Source: Mycobacterium aquaticum (lineage in GTDB: Bacteria > Actinomycetota > Actinomycetes > Mycobacteriales > Mycobacteriaceae). Taken from it: a stretch of DNA of 64,000 nt. The position numbers and the translations under genes were made by a program. Shown here piece by piece: positions 36,720-45,552 of this stretch. The stretch lies in the NCBI RefSeq assembly GCF_002086485.1, contig NZ_MVHF01000007.1:1-64000 (forward strand). Direction: 5' to 3'. The notes beneath the pieces are model-generated. The model did no database searches, had not been told where the DNA came from, and saw only the letters and a list, made by a program, of their open reading frames with translations. Position 1 is the stretch's first letter, and every line of letters starts with the position of its first letter.

Positions 36720-37096
36720 CCATCCACGATAGCCCGGGCAAATGCGCCTACTGCTACATCCGTCGGCACCTAAAGATCGATCCTCGGGCGATGGTGCCGC
36801 GCAGCTGCGGCGACGAACGTAGTAATCGTCAATGAGCCCGGGAAAGAAGGCGCGGACGATGGCCTACGCAACGTATGCAGTGCTGACAATGCTGCCGATG
36901 GCAATGGTCGTGGCGATGTCCCGACGGCGCCGCAGCCGTCCCGTGCAGCGGGCACATCTCACAACTCGACTGCCTTGTGCAGAGCTGCTGCGATCACAAC
37001 ACCGTCGAACACGGGCGCAAAAGCGCTGTGAGCAGTGGCAATTCCAGGCGTGGCTGGAGATCACCTCCAGACCCCTCTGATCGGGGTACGGCCCAG
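36720..37096. other. Intergenic region, no convincing gene
   Basis: 377 bases between the GNAT start and the GH16 stop. One 82-codon frame (36832-37080) lacks a ribosome-binding site and its Arg-rich composition looks like chance. ACCCC and GGGGT near 37070-37087 could form a weak hairpin at the end of the upstream plus-strand transcript. Confidence 0.4.
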
Positions 37097-37924
37097 CTAC
37101 CAGACGCGCACCCAGTCCACGAGCATGTCGGCCGGGTAGGTGCCTCCGCTGGGGTCTTCTCCGCCGGATCCCGCGACGGCGAGGTTCAGCACCACGAACA
37201 TCGTGTAGCCGGGCTGATTGAACGGCCAGTCCGGCAACGAGCTCGCCGCGACCTCGAAGTACGGCTTCGCGCCGTCGGTGTAGTCCTGCCAGAACCGGGC
37301 GCCGTTGCCGTCCCACTGGGTGCGCCACGTGTGCCAGTTGTTGTCGACGGTGACGTTGTGGGTCTGCCATTCCCCGCCGTTGGACTTGGCGTGCACGGTG
37401 GTCCCCGAGGGCCATTTGCCGTTGCCGTACCACTCGATGATGTCGAGTTCACCCTGGCCCAGGCTGCCCAGCCAGAAGGCCGGCCAGGCGCCAGGAGTCA
37501 GGCAGTTGAACTTGATCCGCGCTTCCCAGGTGTGGCCGGCGCCGCCTTCCCACACGCTGGCCAGCTTGCCGCCGTAGTAGGTGTCGCCTTCCTTGGCAGC
37601 CCGGATGACCAGATTCGACTTGCCGTCGACGAAGACGTTCTTGCGGTCGTCGCGGTACTGGCCGATGCGGCCGGGCTGCTCCCAATAGGTGGGGTCCTGG
37701 ATGACCTCGCGGGCCTTGGCGATGGTCCATTTCGACGTATCCGGCGACGAACCCGCGGCCCCGTCGAATTCGTCCACGAACACGTAGTTCGTCGCGGCTT
37801 GGGGCGCCTCGGGAGCAGGAATGGGCCTGGTCGGGAGGGCTTGGGCTTGCCGGACAGGCATAGCCGCTGCGACGACGCCGAGACCCGACAGCATCATCAT
37901 TTTTCGACGGTCCAAGTTAGCCAT
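37097..37924 (-). CDS. GH16 family secreted endo-beta-1,3-glucanase (Rv0315-like)
   Basis: 275 residues. The N-terminus has a twin-arginine-like signal (LDRRKMMMLSGLGVVAAAM) ending QAQA. The glycoside hydrolase 16 catalytic motif is intact: GELDIIEWYG, in which the first Glu is the nucleophile and the second the acid/base. It begins VFVDEFDGAAGSSPDTSKW as expected for bacterial laminarinases. Resembles Rv0315. Likely hydrolyses external beta-1,3-glucan. Divergent from the TetR-led cassette. Confidence 0.9.
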   Translation of the reverse strand: MANLDRRKMMMLSGLGVVAAAMPVRQAQALPTRPIPAPEAPQAATNYVFVDEFDGAAGSSPDTSKWTIAKAREVIQDPTYWEQPGRIGQYRDDRKNVFVDGKSNLVIRAAKEGDTYYGGKLASVWEGGAGHTWEARIKFNCLTPGAWPAFWLGSLGQGELDIIEWYGNGKWPSGTTVHAKSNGGEWQTHNVTVDNNWHTWRTQWDGNGARFWQDYTDGAKPYFEVAASSLPDWPFNQPGYTMFVVLNLAVAGSGGEDPSGGTYPADMLVDWVRVW

Positions 37925-37991
37925 ATCGGATCACCTTAACCGGGACGCGTGCGCAAGCACGGATCGAACGGCCTCACCAGGGACTCAGCAT

Positions 37992-38056
37992 GCGTTGAGA
38001 TTGCGCCCAGGGTCGTGATTTCTCGCGGCTCGCAGCCGTGTCGGCAATCTCAACGC
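37992..38056. repeat. Perfect 13-bp-arm palindrome between GH16 and tetR
   Basis: GCGTTGAGATTGC (37992-38004) and its exact reverse complement (38044-38056) flank a 39-base centre. The match resumes outside with CTCAG/CTGAG after a 3-base slip. It resembles dispersed intergenic palindromes of mycobacteria rather than a single operator. Confidence 0.6.
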
Positions 38057-38192
38057 CTGAGCCGATGACTGCACGTGGATTCAGTGGCCGATCCGGGAAA
38101 GACCGCAGATCACGTGTAAAACCTGGATAAAAACTACATCGAAATTCAGGAAAACCACCGCAAGCGCCTTCTGACCTTGACACCATGCATTC

Positions 38193-38801
38193 GTGCCCGT
38201 CAGCCGCACAGAACGCCGAGAAAAGCTGTTGCGTGCCGCGCAGAGTGCGGTGATGAAGCACGGTGCCGACGTACAGCTCAAGCAGGTCGCCGCGGAGGCG
38301 AGCCTGACCCCCGGCGCGGTGCTCTACCACTTCCGTGACATTCAGACCCTGCTCGTCGAGGCGAACAGGGCCGGGATGGAGAGGTTCTACGATGCCCGAC
38401 TGCGTGCCATCGAGGGCATTCCCGAACCGGAACGCAAGCTGGTCATGACCATCGAGTCGGGCCTGCCGGTCGACTCCGACGATCCGGCCGTCAAGCTCAT
38501 GTGCGAGCTGGGCGGTGCCGCTGCACGCTATCCCGCGTACGCCGTCATGCTGACCGCGCTCTATGACCGGCAGGTGGCGATGTATCAGGTGATCCTGGAA
38601 ACAGGTGCCGCGCAGGGGGTGTTCACGCTGACGTCGCCGTCGCTGACCATCGCGCGCAACATCGTCGCGCTCGAGGACGCCTACGGCTACCGCATGGTGG
38701 CGCGGCACCCGAGCCTGGACGTCGAGACCACCACCGAATTGATCTGTGACTACGCGCGGACAGCAACCGGCCACCCGCTTCCCAGACCCGTCCGAGTATG
38801 A
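38193..38801 (+). CDS. TetR-family transcriptional regulator
   Basis: 202 residues, GTG start. The N-terminal helix-turn-helix region (REKLLRAAQSAVMKHGADVQLKQVAAEASLTPGAVLYHFRDIQTLL) is a standard TetR DNA-binding domain, and the C-terminal part is a ligand-binding helical bundle. Ten bases before the glycosyltransferase gene, so it probably controls the cassette 38193-42268. Confidence 0.9.
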   Translation: MPVSRTERREKLLRAAQSAVMKHGADVQLKQVAAEASLTPGAVLYHFRDIQTLLVEANRAGMERFYDARLRAIEGIPEPERKLVMTIESGLPVDSDDPAVKLMCELGGAAARYPAYAVMLTALYDRQVAMYQVILETGAAQGVFTLTSPSLTIARNIVALEDAYGYRMVARHPSLDVETTTELICDYARTATGHPLPRPVRV

Positions 38802-38811
38802 AGGGCTGCCC

Positions 38812-40119
38812 ATGACCAACGAACCGCTGACCATCATGTTCTGGCCTGAATCTGCTTATGGCCCAACAAATCAGTGCATCGGGTTGGCGGCGGTACTGCG
38901 CGAACGGGGGCACACGATCGTGTTCGCCGCCGAGAGTTCGTGGGCAGGCAAGCTCGCACCGTTCGGATTCATCGAGGAACTCGTGGATCTCGCAGCGCCG
39001 GCCGAAGGCGCCGCCGACGAGGACGCCGGCAAGTTCTGGGCAGACTTCATCGCCGAGACGGCTCCGGAATTCCGCAAGCCGACCATCGAACAGTTGCAGA
39101 CCTTCATTCAGCCGACGTATCAGGCCCTCATCGACGGCGCCAAGTACAGCGAGCCACGCCTCCGCGAGATCATCGCCACCCATCAGCCGGATGTCATCGT
39201 CGAGGACAACGTCGTGCTCTTTCCGGCCTTGGCCACCGCGGGAGCGCCGTTCGTCCGGATCGTGTCGTGCAGCCCGCTGGAGATCACCGCTCCGCAAGTG
39301 CCGCCGCCCTTTTCAGGTCTGCCGAGCGCAGACTCCACCGAATGGGACACCTACCGTGCCGAATTCGACCGCACCCATCGAGCCATGTGGTCGGACTTCA
39401 ACGCCTGGGTTCAGGCTCAGGGTGGCGCGGCACTCCCAGATCTCGAGTTCATGCCGCGCGCCAACGCCGCCAATCTGTACGTTTATCCGGCCGAAGCTGA
39501 CTATCGGCAGGTCCGGCCCCTGGACGAAAGCTGGATCCGGATGGACTCCAGTGTCCGCGAAACCGACGACGAATACCTCGTCCCCGCCGAGGTCGCCGAC
39601 CGGCCCGACGACAGTGCGCTGATCTACCTCTCGTTGGGTTCGCTCGGCGGCGCCGACGTCGAGCTGATGCAGCGCCTCGTCGACGTGCTCGCCAAGACCC
39701 GGCACCGCTACATCGTCAGCATGGGCCCGCAGGCGGATCGAATCACGCTAGCCGACAACATGGTCGGTGCTCAGATGCTGCCGCAGACCAAGGTCATCCC
39801 GCAGGTCGATCTGGTGATCTCGCACGGCGGCAACAACACCGTCACCGAGACACTGCATTTCGGCAAGCCCTTGATCGTGCTGCCGCTGTTCTGGGACCAG
39901 TACGAAAACGCCCAGCGCATCGATGAACTCGGCTTCGGCGTGCGGTTGAACACCTACGGGTTCACCGACACCGAGTTGACCGATGCGGTCGACCGGCTGC
40001 TCGCCGACACCGCCCTCCGCTCACGACTGGCCGACATGGGTGCCGCCATCCGAGCCCGCGACGGCTTGCGCACCGGTGCCGACGCGATCGAACGGGTCGG
40101 CCTGGAACACCGGGCGTGA
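38812..40119 (+). CDS. GT1-family glycosyltransferase (MGT/UGT type)
   Basis: 435 residues from ATG 38812 with GAAGGG upstream. GT-B fold: the N-terminal acceptor half starts TIMFWPESAYGPTNQCIGLAAVLRERGH. The donor-binding half ends with the UGT signature ISHGGNNTVTETLHFGKPLIVLPLFWDQYENAQRI (His-Gly-Gly, Glu, Asp-Gln). It transfers a nucleotide-activated sugar to a small hydrophobic acceptor. Overlaps the next gene as GTGA. With the two amino-sugar genes downstream, an amino-sugar-modified glycoside is a fair guess. Confidence 0.88.
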   Translation: MTNEPLTIMFWPESAYGPTNQCIGLAAVLRERGHTIVFAAESSWAGKLAPFGFIEELVDLAAPAEGAADEDAGKFWADFIAETAPEFRKPTIEQLQTFIQPTYQALIDGAKYSEPRLREIIATHQPDVIVEDNVVLFPALATAGAPFVRIVSCSPLEITAPQVPPPFSGLPSADSTEWDTYRAEFDRTHRAMWSDFNAWVQAQGGAALPDLEFMPRANAANLYVYPAEADYRQVRPLDESWIRMDSSVRETDDEYLVPAEVADRPDDSALIYLSLGSLGGADVELMQRLVDVLAKTRHRYIVSMGPQADRITLADNMVGAQMLPQTKVIPQVDLVISHGGNNTVTETLHFGKPLIVLPLFWDQYENAQRIDELGFGVRLNTYGFTDTELTDAVDRLLADTALRSRLADMGAAIRARDGLRTGADAIERVGLEHRA

Positions 40120-41297
40120 CGGAGCGCGACCATCTCGAGCTCGCAGCTGACCGGCGGTTGGTGATCGTCGAGAGACCGGGCGGTCTGGCGGCCGTGCCGA
40201 CCGTGCGAGACCCGGACGGCAGTTGGCGCCGCGCCGCCCCGGGTGACGGCGTCGCCGAGGCCATGCTGGACGTACTGGCCGACGGATCCGCCGAATACGG
40301 CAATTTCACGGTGGTTTCGTGGACACAGTGCCGCGCGGCGGGGGAGCGGCCCATCACCGTCGACCAGACCAACGAGTCGGTGATCGTCGGTGGGGAGGCG
40401 ATCGTGAAGTGGGCGACGCACCTCGATGACGGTCCTCACCCCGCACCCGGCCGGATCACCGCATTGCGAGCCGCGGGATTCGCGGGCATGCCCACCCCGT
40501 GGGGCCTGGTCACCTGGCGCTCCCCGCGCGGCGAGCAGACCCTCGTTGCGACCATCGACGAATACCTTCCCGGCGCGGTCGACGGCTGGACCTGGGCCGT
40601 GGACCTGGTGACCACGGCGGCACAGGATCCTGCCGCCCGGCCGCGCATGATTGCCGCGGCCGATGCGGTGGGAAGTCTGGTCGCCGATATGCACACCGCG
40701 CTGGCAGCCACCGCCTCGGTTGCCGACGCGGCACAGGCGAGAGCCTGGCGTGACGGGGCCTTCGAAACACTGGAAACTGCGGTGGCGCTGAGCACTTCGG
40801 TCAGCGGTGCCATCCTGCGCGAGCGCCGTGGCTACATCGAAGCGCTGCTCGACGGACTCGGAAGTCTCGCGGGGATACCCGTCTTCGAGGGGCACGGCGA
40901 CTTACACGTGGGCCAGGTACTGCAGACCGAGGGGCGCTTCGTCATCACCGACTTCGACGGCAACCCGGTGTTGTCCGCAGAGGCTCGAATGCAACCCATC
41001 CCGACCGCCTTCGACGTCGCCGGCATGGTGCAGTCGCTGGCACATGTCGCGATCGTCGCGCGCAAGTACACCGATCTCGAGCCACATGCGCTCACGGACG
41101 TAAGCAATCTGGTCCGGCGAACATTCCTGGACGCCTACCAGCGAAGCGCACCACGCTATGATCCCGCACCGCTGCGGGCCCTGCGTCTCCAACAGGTTCT
41201 CCGTGAGATCATCTACGCCGCAAAGCATCTGCCGCGATGGATGTACGTGCCCGACGCGGCGCTGCCCGAGTTGCTCGATGAAGGGATCACCGCGTGA
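40116..41297 (+). CDS. Glucosamine kinase / maltokinase-like sugar kinase
   Basis: 393 residues, aminoglycoside-phosphotransferase-like fold related to maltokinase. The catalytic loop is FEGHGDLHVGQVL and the metal-binding loop FVITDFDGNP, as in actinobacterial glucosamine kinases of the GlcNK type described from Streptacidiphilus. The N-terminal cap domain typical of maltokinases is present but short. Expected reaction: ATP-dependent 6-phosphorylation of glucosamine. Start overlaps the glycosyltransferase stop and its own stop overlaps the SIS gene, both as GTGA. Confidence 0.8.
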   Translation: MTERDHLELAADRRLVIVERPGGLAAVPTVRDPDGSWRRAAPGDGVAEAMLDVLADGSAEYGNFTVVSWTQCRAAGERPITVDQTNESVIVGGEAIVKWATHLDDGPHPAPGRITALRAAGFAGMPTPWGLVTWRSPRGEQTLVATIDEYLPGAVDGWTWAVDLVTTAAQDPAARPRMIAAADAVGSLVADMHTALAATASVADAAQARAWRDGAFETLETAVALSTSVSGAILRERRGYIEALLDGLGSLAGIPVFEGHGDLHVGQVLQTEGRFVITDFDGNPVLSAEARMQPIPTAFDVAGMVQSLAHVAIVARKYTDLEPHALTDVSNLVRRTFLDAYQRSAPRYDPAPLRALRLQQVLREIIYAAKHLPRWMYVPDAALPELLDEGITA

Positions 41298-42268
41298 ATG
41301 CTGATGCGTTCCTGACCGACCTCCAGCGCAAGCCCGAGGTCCTCGACCGCTTGGCCTCGACACTGGCCGTCAATCCATGGGCTGATGTGGTGCCCTCTGG
41401 CGTCGAGCGGGTGGTGTTCCTCGGGATGGGATCCTCGGCCTACGCGGCCGGCGTCGCCGCGGCCCGGATGCGGTCGCGCGGGCTGCTCGCGGTATCCGAA
41501 CTGGCATCTTCGACGCTTCTGCCGCATTGGGGACCAGGCACACTTGTGGTCGCGATCTCGGCGACCGGCGGATCGGTGGAAACCCTTGATGCGCTTGACC
41601 GCATGGCCGCCTCGCAACCCGGGCTGAAGTTCGTGGCGCTGACCAACACGGCGGATGCACCGATCGCCACGCGATGCCATGCCGTCGTCGACCTCGCCGC
41701 CGACACCGAGGTGGGCGGCGTCGCCTGTCGCAGCTATCAGCACACCGTGGCGCTACTGCTGGCGCTCGAACTGCACATGATGCAAGCGGACACGAAACCG
41801 CTTGTGACGTCGGTGCGGAAGGCCGCCGCTGCGAGTGCTCACCTGCTCGACACCGAACCCGACTGGCGGCCCGAGCTTGCCGAATTGCTCCTCGGGCCTA
41901 CCGGTACCCACCTCGCCGCGCCAGCACACCGTTTCTCGTCCGCACAACAGGGCGCGCTGATGCTCCGGGAAGGACCGCGGCTCGGTGCGGTCGGCTGCGA
42001 GACCGGGGACTGGAGCCACGTCGACGTCTACCTGACCAAGACGACCGACTACCGCTTGCTGGTCTTCGCCGGCTCCGCGTGGGAGTCCCAACTGGCCGGG
42101 TGGACTACGGTGCGGCACAGCACCGTTGTGGGCGTCGGCGGCGACGTGCCGGGATCGCGACGGACCGTGCGCTATCCGGATGATGAGGACGACGACGTCC
42201 GGCTGTTGACCGAAGTGCTGGTACCAGAACTCATCGCTGCCAAGGCCTGGCAGATTCAGAGTCGGTGA
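41294..42268 (+). CDS. SIS-domain sugar isomerase (GlmS C-terminal-like)
   Basis: 324 residues made of two SIS domains as in the isomerase half of GlmS, without the glutamine amidotransferase domain. Phosphosugar-binding motifs are FLGMGSSAYAAG and AISATGGSVETLDALD, with the second SIS repeat starting near residue 175. Likely an aminosugar-phosphate isomerase or deaminase, working with the glucosamine kinase. Last gene of the cassette. Confidence 0.82.
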   Translation: MNADAFLTDLQRKPEVLDRLASTLAVNPWADVVPSGVERVVFLGMGSSAYAAGVAAARMRSRGLLAVSELASSTLLPHWGPGTLVVAISATGGSVETLDALDRMAASQPGLKFVALTNTADAPIATRCHAVVDLAADTEVGGVACRSYQHTVALLLALELHMMQADTKPLVTSVRKAAAASAHLLDTEPDWRPELAELLLGPTGTHLAAPAHRFSSAQQGALMLREGPRLGAVGCETGDWSHVDVYLTKTTDYRLLVFAGSAWESQLAGWTTVRHSTVVGVGGDVPGSRRTVRYPDDEDDDVRLLTEVLVPELIAAKAWQIQSR

Positions 42269-42516
42269 GCTTCCTGGCCACATGCGCAAATGGCCCTTCC
42301 ACAGGTCCAGACCGCCCGGGACACGATCCCGAAATCCGTTGACAGCGCAGCCGACTGCCCAATCGGATGCCCGGCTGTACCTTCAAGTCTCTGCGAGCAT
42401 TCGGTACCGTCGGCGCGTGGCACGCCTCCAAGCCACGACTACCCGTCGCAGTCTGAGGTGTCGGCACTTGGTGGTTTTGCTACTCGCGAACCACGGTCCG
42501 AGAAGCGGAGACTCGC

Positions 42517-42909
42517 ATGAAAGACATGCTGATCGCGGCCCTGCCATTTGCCATGGGTCTGTTGGCGCTCTCGTGGGGAGTCGCACTCATTGTTCGGCGG
42601 TTGAGCGCCAAGCATTCCGGTATGAAGCTCATGGCGACGGTGACGGCCGAGACTACCCGCCAAGACGGTCGAGGTCTCCAGTCGTATCAGGCCAGAGTGC
42701 GGTTCCAGGCACCCGACGGAGCATGGATGGAGCAATCCGCACAGGCGGCGACGCGCACATCGCGGCTCGGCAAGGCCGTATGCGTCTGGTACACACCGGG
42801 CAAGCGCATCTGGGTCGATGATCCCACCTTCACGCGGAAGGTCGCGCTGTTCGTCGGTGGCGCTCTTTTCACCTTCCTGGTCGGCGCCTCGCTGATGCTC
42901 GGTCATTGA
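42517..42909 (+). CDS. DUF3592 membrane protein
   Basis: 130 residues. An N-terminal helix and a C-terminal helix flank an extracytoplasmic beta-rich domain with the family pattern GMKLMATVTAETTR, QARVRFQAPDGAWMEQ and VCVWYTPGKRIWVDD. It has a close paralogue in inverted orientation at 44621-45013. Function unknown. The 248 bases upstream (42269-42516) contain no gene I can support. Confidence 0.78.
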   Translation: MKDMLIAALPFAMGLLALSWGVALIVRRLSAKHSGMKLMATVTAETTRQDGRGLQSYQARVRFQAPDGAWMEQSAQAATRTSRLGKAVCVWYTPGKRIWVDDPTFTRKVALFVGGALFTFLVGASLMLGH

Positions 42910-42950
42910 GTTGCCGGGTGATCGGCAGAGGATGATAGGGGGGCAGGGAC

Positions 42951-43538
42951 ATGGGGATTCAGTCGATATTCCGGCCATTCTGGCGCAAAGCACTGCATGC
43001 CTTCTTGTTTGGCGTGCCCGGGGTGGCCGTCGCGTTGACTCTGAACCGTCTCGCCATGGAAGACAGCAGTGTCGTTCACCTCGCGTTCTCATCGCTCTGG
43101 CTGGCGTGGCTGCCGTTCATCTTCACCGCCGCGCTCGTTATCGGACTGGTCAGCGCGTGGTCGAAGAGTCGTACCGCCACGCGGTATTGGCACGCGACAC
43201 CGGGCCTGTCGGACGACGAACGCATCGCGGCAGCACAGGCCGTCAGTAATGGCTCGGTCCTGGCTGAACCATCAGTCCGTGCCGCCGGTCGAACCTTTGC
43301 CGGATGGTCTCTGGCCCGCAATCGTCGTGGCCCGTTGGTGCTCAGCGGGATCGGTGTGTTCTGGGTGCTGATCACGTTGGCATGCGCGGTGGTCGGTCAC
43401 TTCTACATCTCCTACGCCGTTGTAGGTCTGGTGTTTTTGGTCCTCGCCTGTCGGGAGTGGCATAACCGTAAACGGCTCGAAGCCAATTGGGCTGCGCTGG
43501 CTCGAAACTCAGGAGGAATCGGTGTGTGCGACAACTAG
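42951..43538 (+). CDS. Four-helix membrane protein, unknown
   Basis: 195 residues with paired hydrophobic helices near both ends (HAFLFGVPGVAVALTL, WLAWLPFIFTAALVIGLV; LVLSGIGVFWVLITLACAVVG, ISYAVVGLVFLVLAC) and a charged cytoplasmic loop between. No family recognised. Its 3' end overlaps the start of the propeller lipoprotein by 17 bases, and it follows the DUF3592 gene by 41, so the three form one unit. Confidence 0.72.
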   Translation: MGIQSIFRPFWRKALHAFLFGVPGVAVALTLNRLAMEDSSVVHLAFSSLWLAWLPFIFTAALVIGLVSAWSKSRTATRYWHATPGLSDDERIAAAQAVSNGSVLAEPSVRAAGRTFAGWSLARNRRGPLVLSGIGVFWVLITLACAVVGHFYISYAVVGLVFLVLACREWHNRKRLEANWAALARNSGGIGVCDN

Positions 43539-44565
43539 GCGTGGTGGGCTGTCGATGGCGGTCAAGGTTGGTTTGATCGGTGCCTTGATGAGCGTGAGCG
43601 TCGTCGTCGGGTGCGCGAATCGTCCCAGCGATCCCGCTGCCGCATCGCCGACGACCGAGCGGAAAGCCGCGCCGGCGACCGCGGTGGTGTCGAATATGAA
43701 CGTGGGGATATTTCCATCAAGGATGGCGATCGACTCTGACGCTCACAGGCTGTACGTCGGAGGCATGGGTGACCCCACCGTGATCGACACGGCCACGCGC
43801 AATAAAGTCGGCGCCGTCGCGCTCGGTGGCGGTAGCTACATCCTCGACGGGATTGCGGTCGACCCGTCGGGCCAAAAGCTCTACCTCGCAGGAGTTTCCG
43901 GTACGGATGGCAATGTGTTGGTGGCCGACCTGGCGTCAGGTCGGGTTGCTGGCACCATCGCAGTCGGCGGCAGCCCTGGCGGGCTGGTCCTCGGCCCGGA
44001 CGGGAAGACCCTCTACGTCCAGTACAGCGGTGAGAATGCGCTGAAAACCATCGACCTCGCGACCGAGAAAGTCACGGGTGCAGTCGAACTCAGCGAGCCC
44101 GTCGAGGCGATGGCACTGAATCCGGTCAACCGCACCATCTATGCCGCCGGAAACGGCAGCTCCGATCTCCTGGCTATCGACGCCACGGCCAACAAGGTCA
44201 CCGGCACGGTGCCGCTGCCTGACCAGGCCGACGATGTAGCCGTCGATCCGAAGTCCGGCACTGTGATCGCAGTGGGTTACAACGGTCATGTGATGAGCGT
44301 CGACCCGAGCACTCACGCTGTCCTCGACAGCACCCCGCTGGACGCGGTGCCCTCCGACAGGTCGTTGTCGATCGACCCAGGCGCCCACAGCATCTACGTC
44401 ACGACCAAGGAGCAGAAGAGCCTATCGGTCGTCGACGCCGATACTCACACACTCACGACAACGGTCCATCTCGATGATGAGCCCGAACACGTCGTGGCCG
44501 ATCCGGTCATGCATTCGGTGTTCGTGACCACGAAGTCCGGCGTGACAGTGCTTTCCGGAAAGTAA
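43522..44565 (+). CDS. YVTN/NHL-type beta-propeller lipoprotein
   Basis: 347 residues. GTG 43522 has a perfect AGGAGG upstream. A lipoprotein signal with VVGC (Cys about 32) anchors a seven-bladed YVTN propeller (repeated pattern AVDPSGQKLYLAG, LGPDGKTLYVQYSG, ALNPVNRTIYAAGN, VAVDPKSGTVIAVG). Such propellers are surface binding scaffolds; the ligand is unknown. Alternative start ATG 43555 would shorten the signal's N-region. Confidence 0.82.
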   Translation: MCATTRRGGLSMAVKVGLIGALMSVSVVVGCANRPSDPAAASPTTERKAAPATAVVSNMNVGIFPSRMAIDSDAHRLYVGGMGDPTVIDTATRNKVGAVALGGGSYILDGIAVDPSGQKLYLAGVSGTDGNVLVADLASGRVAGTIAVGGSPGGLVLGPDGKTLYVQYSGENALKTIDLATEKVTGAVELSEPVEAMALNPVNRTIYAAGNGSSDLLAIDATANKVTGTVPLPDQADDVAVDPKSGTVIAVGYNGHVMSVDPSTHAVLDSTPLDAVPSDRSLSIDPGAHSIYVTTKEQKSLSVVDADTHTLTTTVHLDDEPEHVVADPVMHSVFVTTKSGVTVLSGK

Positions 44566-44620
44566 GAAGGTCGACCTACCGCGGGGCGGCTCAGTGGGAC
44601 GCGCACGATGTCATCGGCAC

Positions 44621-45013
44621 CTAGCGATGGAGGTGGCCGGATGCCAAGGCGACTCCCACCGCGACGAAAACCAGACCGGTTGCGGCGGCTACCCAGGTCC
44701 CCGAGGCGGAACTGGAGCTATCGAGCCAGACGGGTTTGCCGGGGGTGTACCACACGTCGACCGATTGCCCGAGCCGAGACTTGTTGTTTCCCCACCGGCT
44801 GGCCTGTTCCATGGCACTTCCGTCGGGCGCCTTGAACCGCACTGTGGCGAAATAAGAATGCCCGCCTTGGCGATTCACGGTCTTCCGTTCTGAGACCACC
44901 GTCGCCGGAAGCTTGATCCCGGTCCGATGCGCGCTCCTGCGACCTCGAAACCCGGCTATGCCCACGGCGACTGCGATCAGACCCAACGCGACGAATATCA
45001 AGCCCATGACCAC
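44621..45013 (-). CDS. DUF3592 membrane protein (paralogue of 42517-42909)
   Basis: 130 residues from GTG 45013 (GAGGA eight bases before); ATG 45007 is the alternative. The helix-domain-helix layout and key blocks (TGIKLPATVVSERK, ATVRFKAPDGSAMEQ, VDVWYTPGKPVWLDS) match the other DUF3592 protein of this locus closely. The two face each other across the propeller lipoprotein gene. Function unknown. Confidence 0.78.
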   Translation of the reverse strand: MVMGLIFVALGLIAVAVGIAGFRGRRSAHRTGIKLPATVVSERKTVNRQGGHSYFATVRFKAPDGSAMEQASRWGNNKSRLGQSVDVWYTPGKPVWLDSSSSASGTWVAAATGLVFVAVGVALASGHLHR

Positions 45014-45099
45014 TTGTTCATTCCTCTCTCGGCTGCCCTGCTTGGGAAACCTACGAGGATCACGTCGAATCTGCGTGAGTAGCCGCCTACTCGATTTCG

Positions 45100-45369
45100 T
45101 CAGGAGCCAGACGCGGCTACCAAGCCGGCAGACTCGGCGGTGGTGACCCACTCCATCCAACGGAGTTCGGCAGCCAACAGCACGGCAGTCGCCGCCACCG
45201 CGGCGCCCACCGAGGTGAAGCCGTGAACCCAAGCAGGGCCTGCCTGGGTAACAGCTAGAAGGATCAATCCGAAGGTTGCCAACAGCGCGACGGCAAGGCC
45301 CGCGCGCCTGCGGCTCTCCGGCACGGTATCGGCAGGAGCCACATCAAAGCCTTCGGTTGAACCGGTCAT
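45100..45369 (-). CDS. Small two-helix membrane protein
   Basis: 89 residues from ATG 45369. After a short acidic N-terminus there are two hydrophobic segments (AGLAVALLATFGLILLAV and FTSVGAAVAATAVLLAAE). No recognised family. Same strand as the DUF3592 gene, 86 bases before it. Divergent from cdh across 183 bases. Confidence 0.6.
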   Translation of the reverse strand: MTGSTEGFDVAPADTVPESRRRAGLAVALLATFGLILLAVTQAGPAWVHGFTSVGAAVAATAVLLAAELRWMEWVTTAESAGLVAASGS

Positions 45370-45552
45370 GACACCACAGTGCCGGGCCGAACTGAGGAAA
45401 TTCGAAGCACCGGCTATGGAAATCCCATGTTCCTGTGTCCCCCGATCGGCGGATGCCCGATTCCACCCCATTGTGGCCTGAGCAGCGGACAGACCGCCGG
45501 CGGCGATCACGAGAAGGTTGTCCTGACATAGCAGCCACTCGTAGGAGCAAAC

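Noticed and set aside
36832..37080. 82-codon open frame between GNAT and GH16 genes
   Set aside because: No ribosome-binding site, Arg-rich chance composition, no domain.
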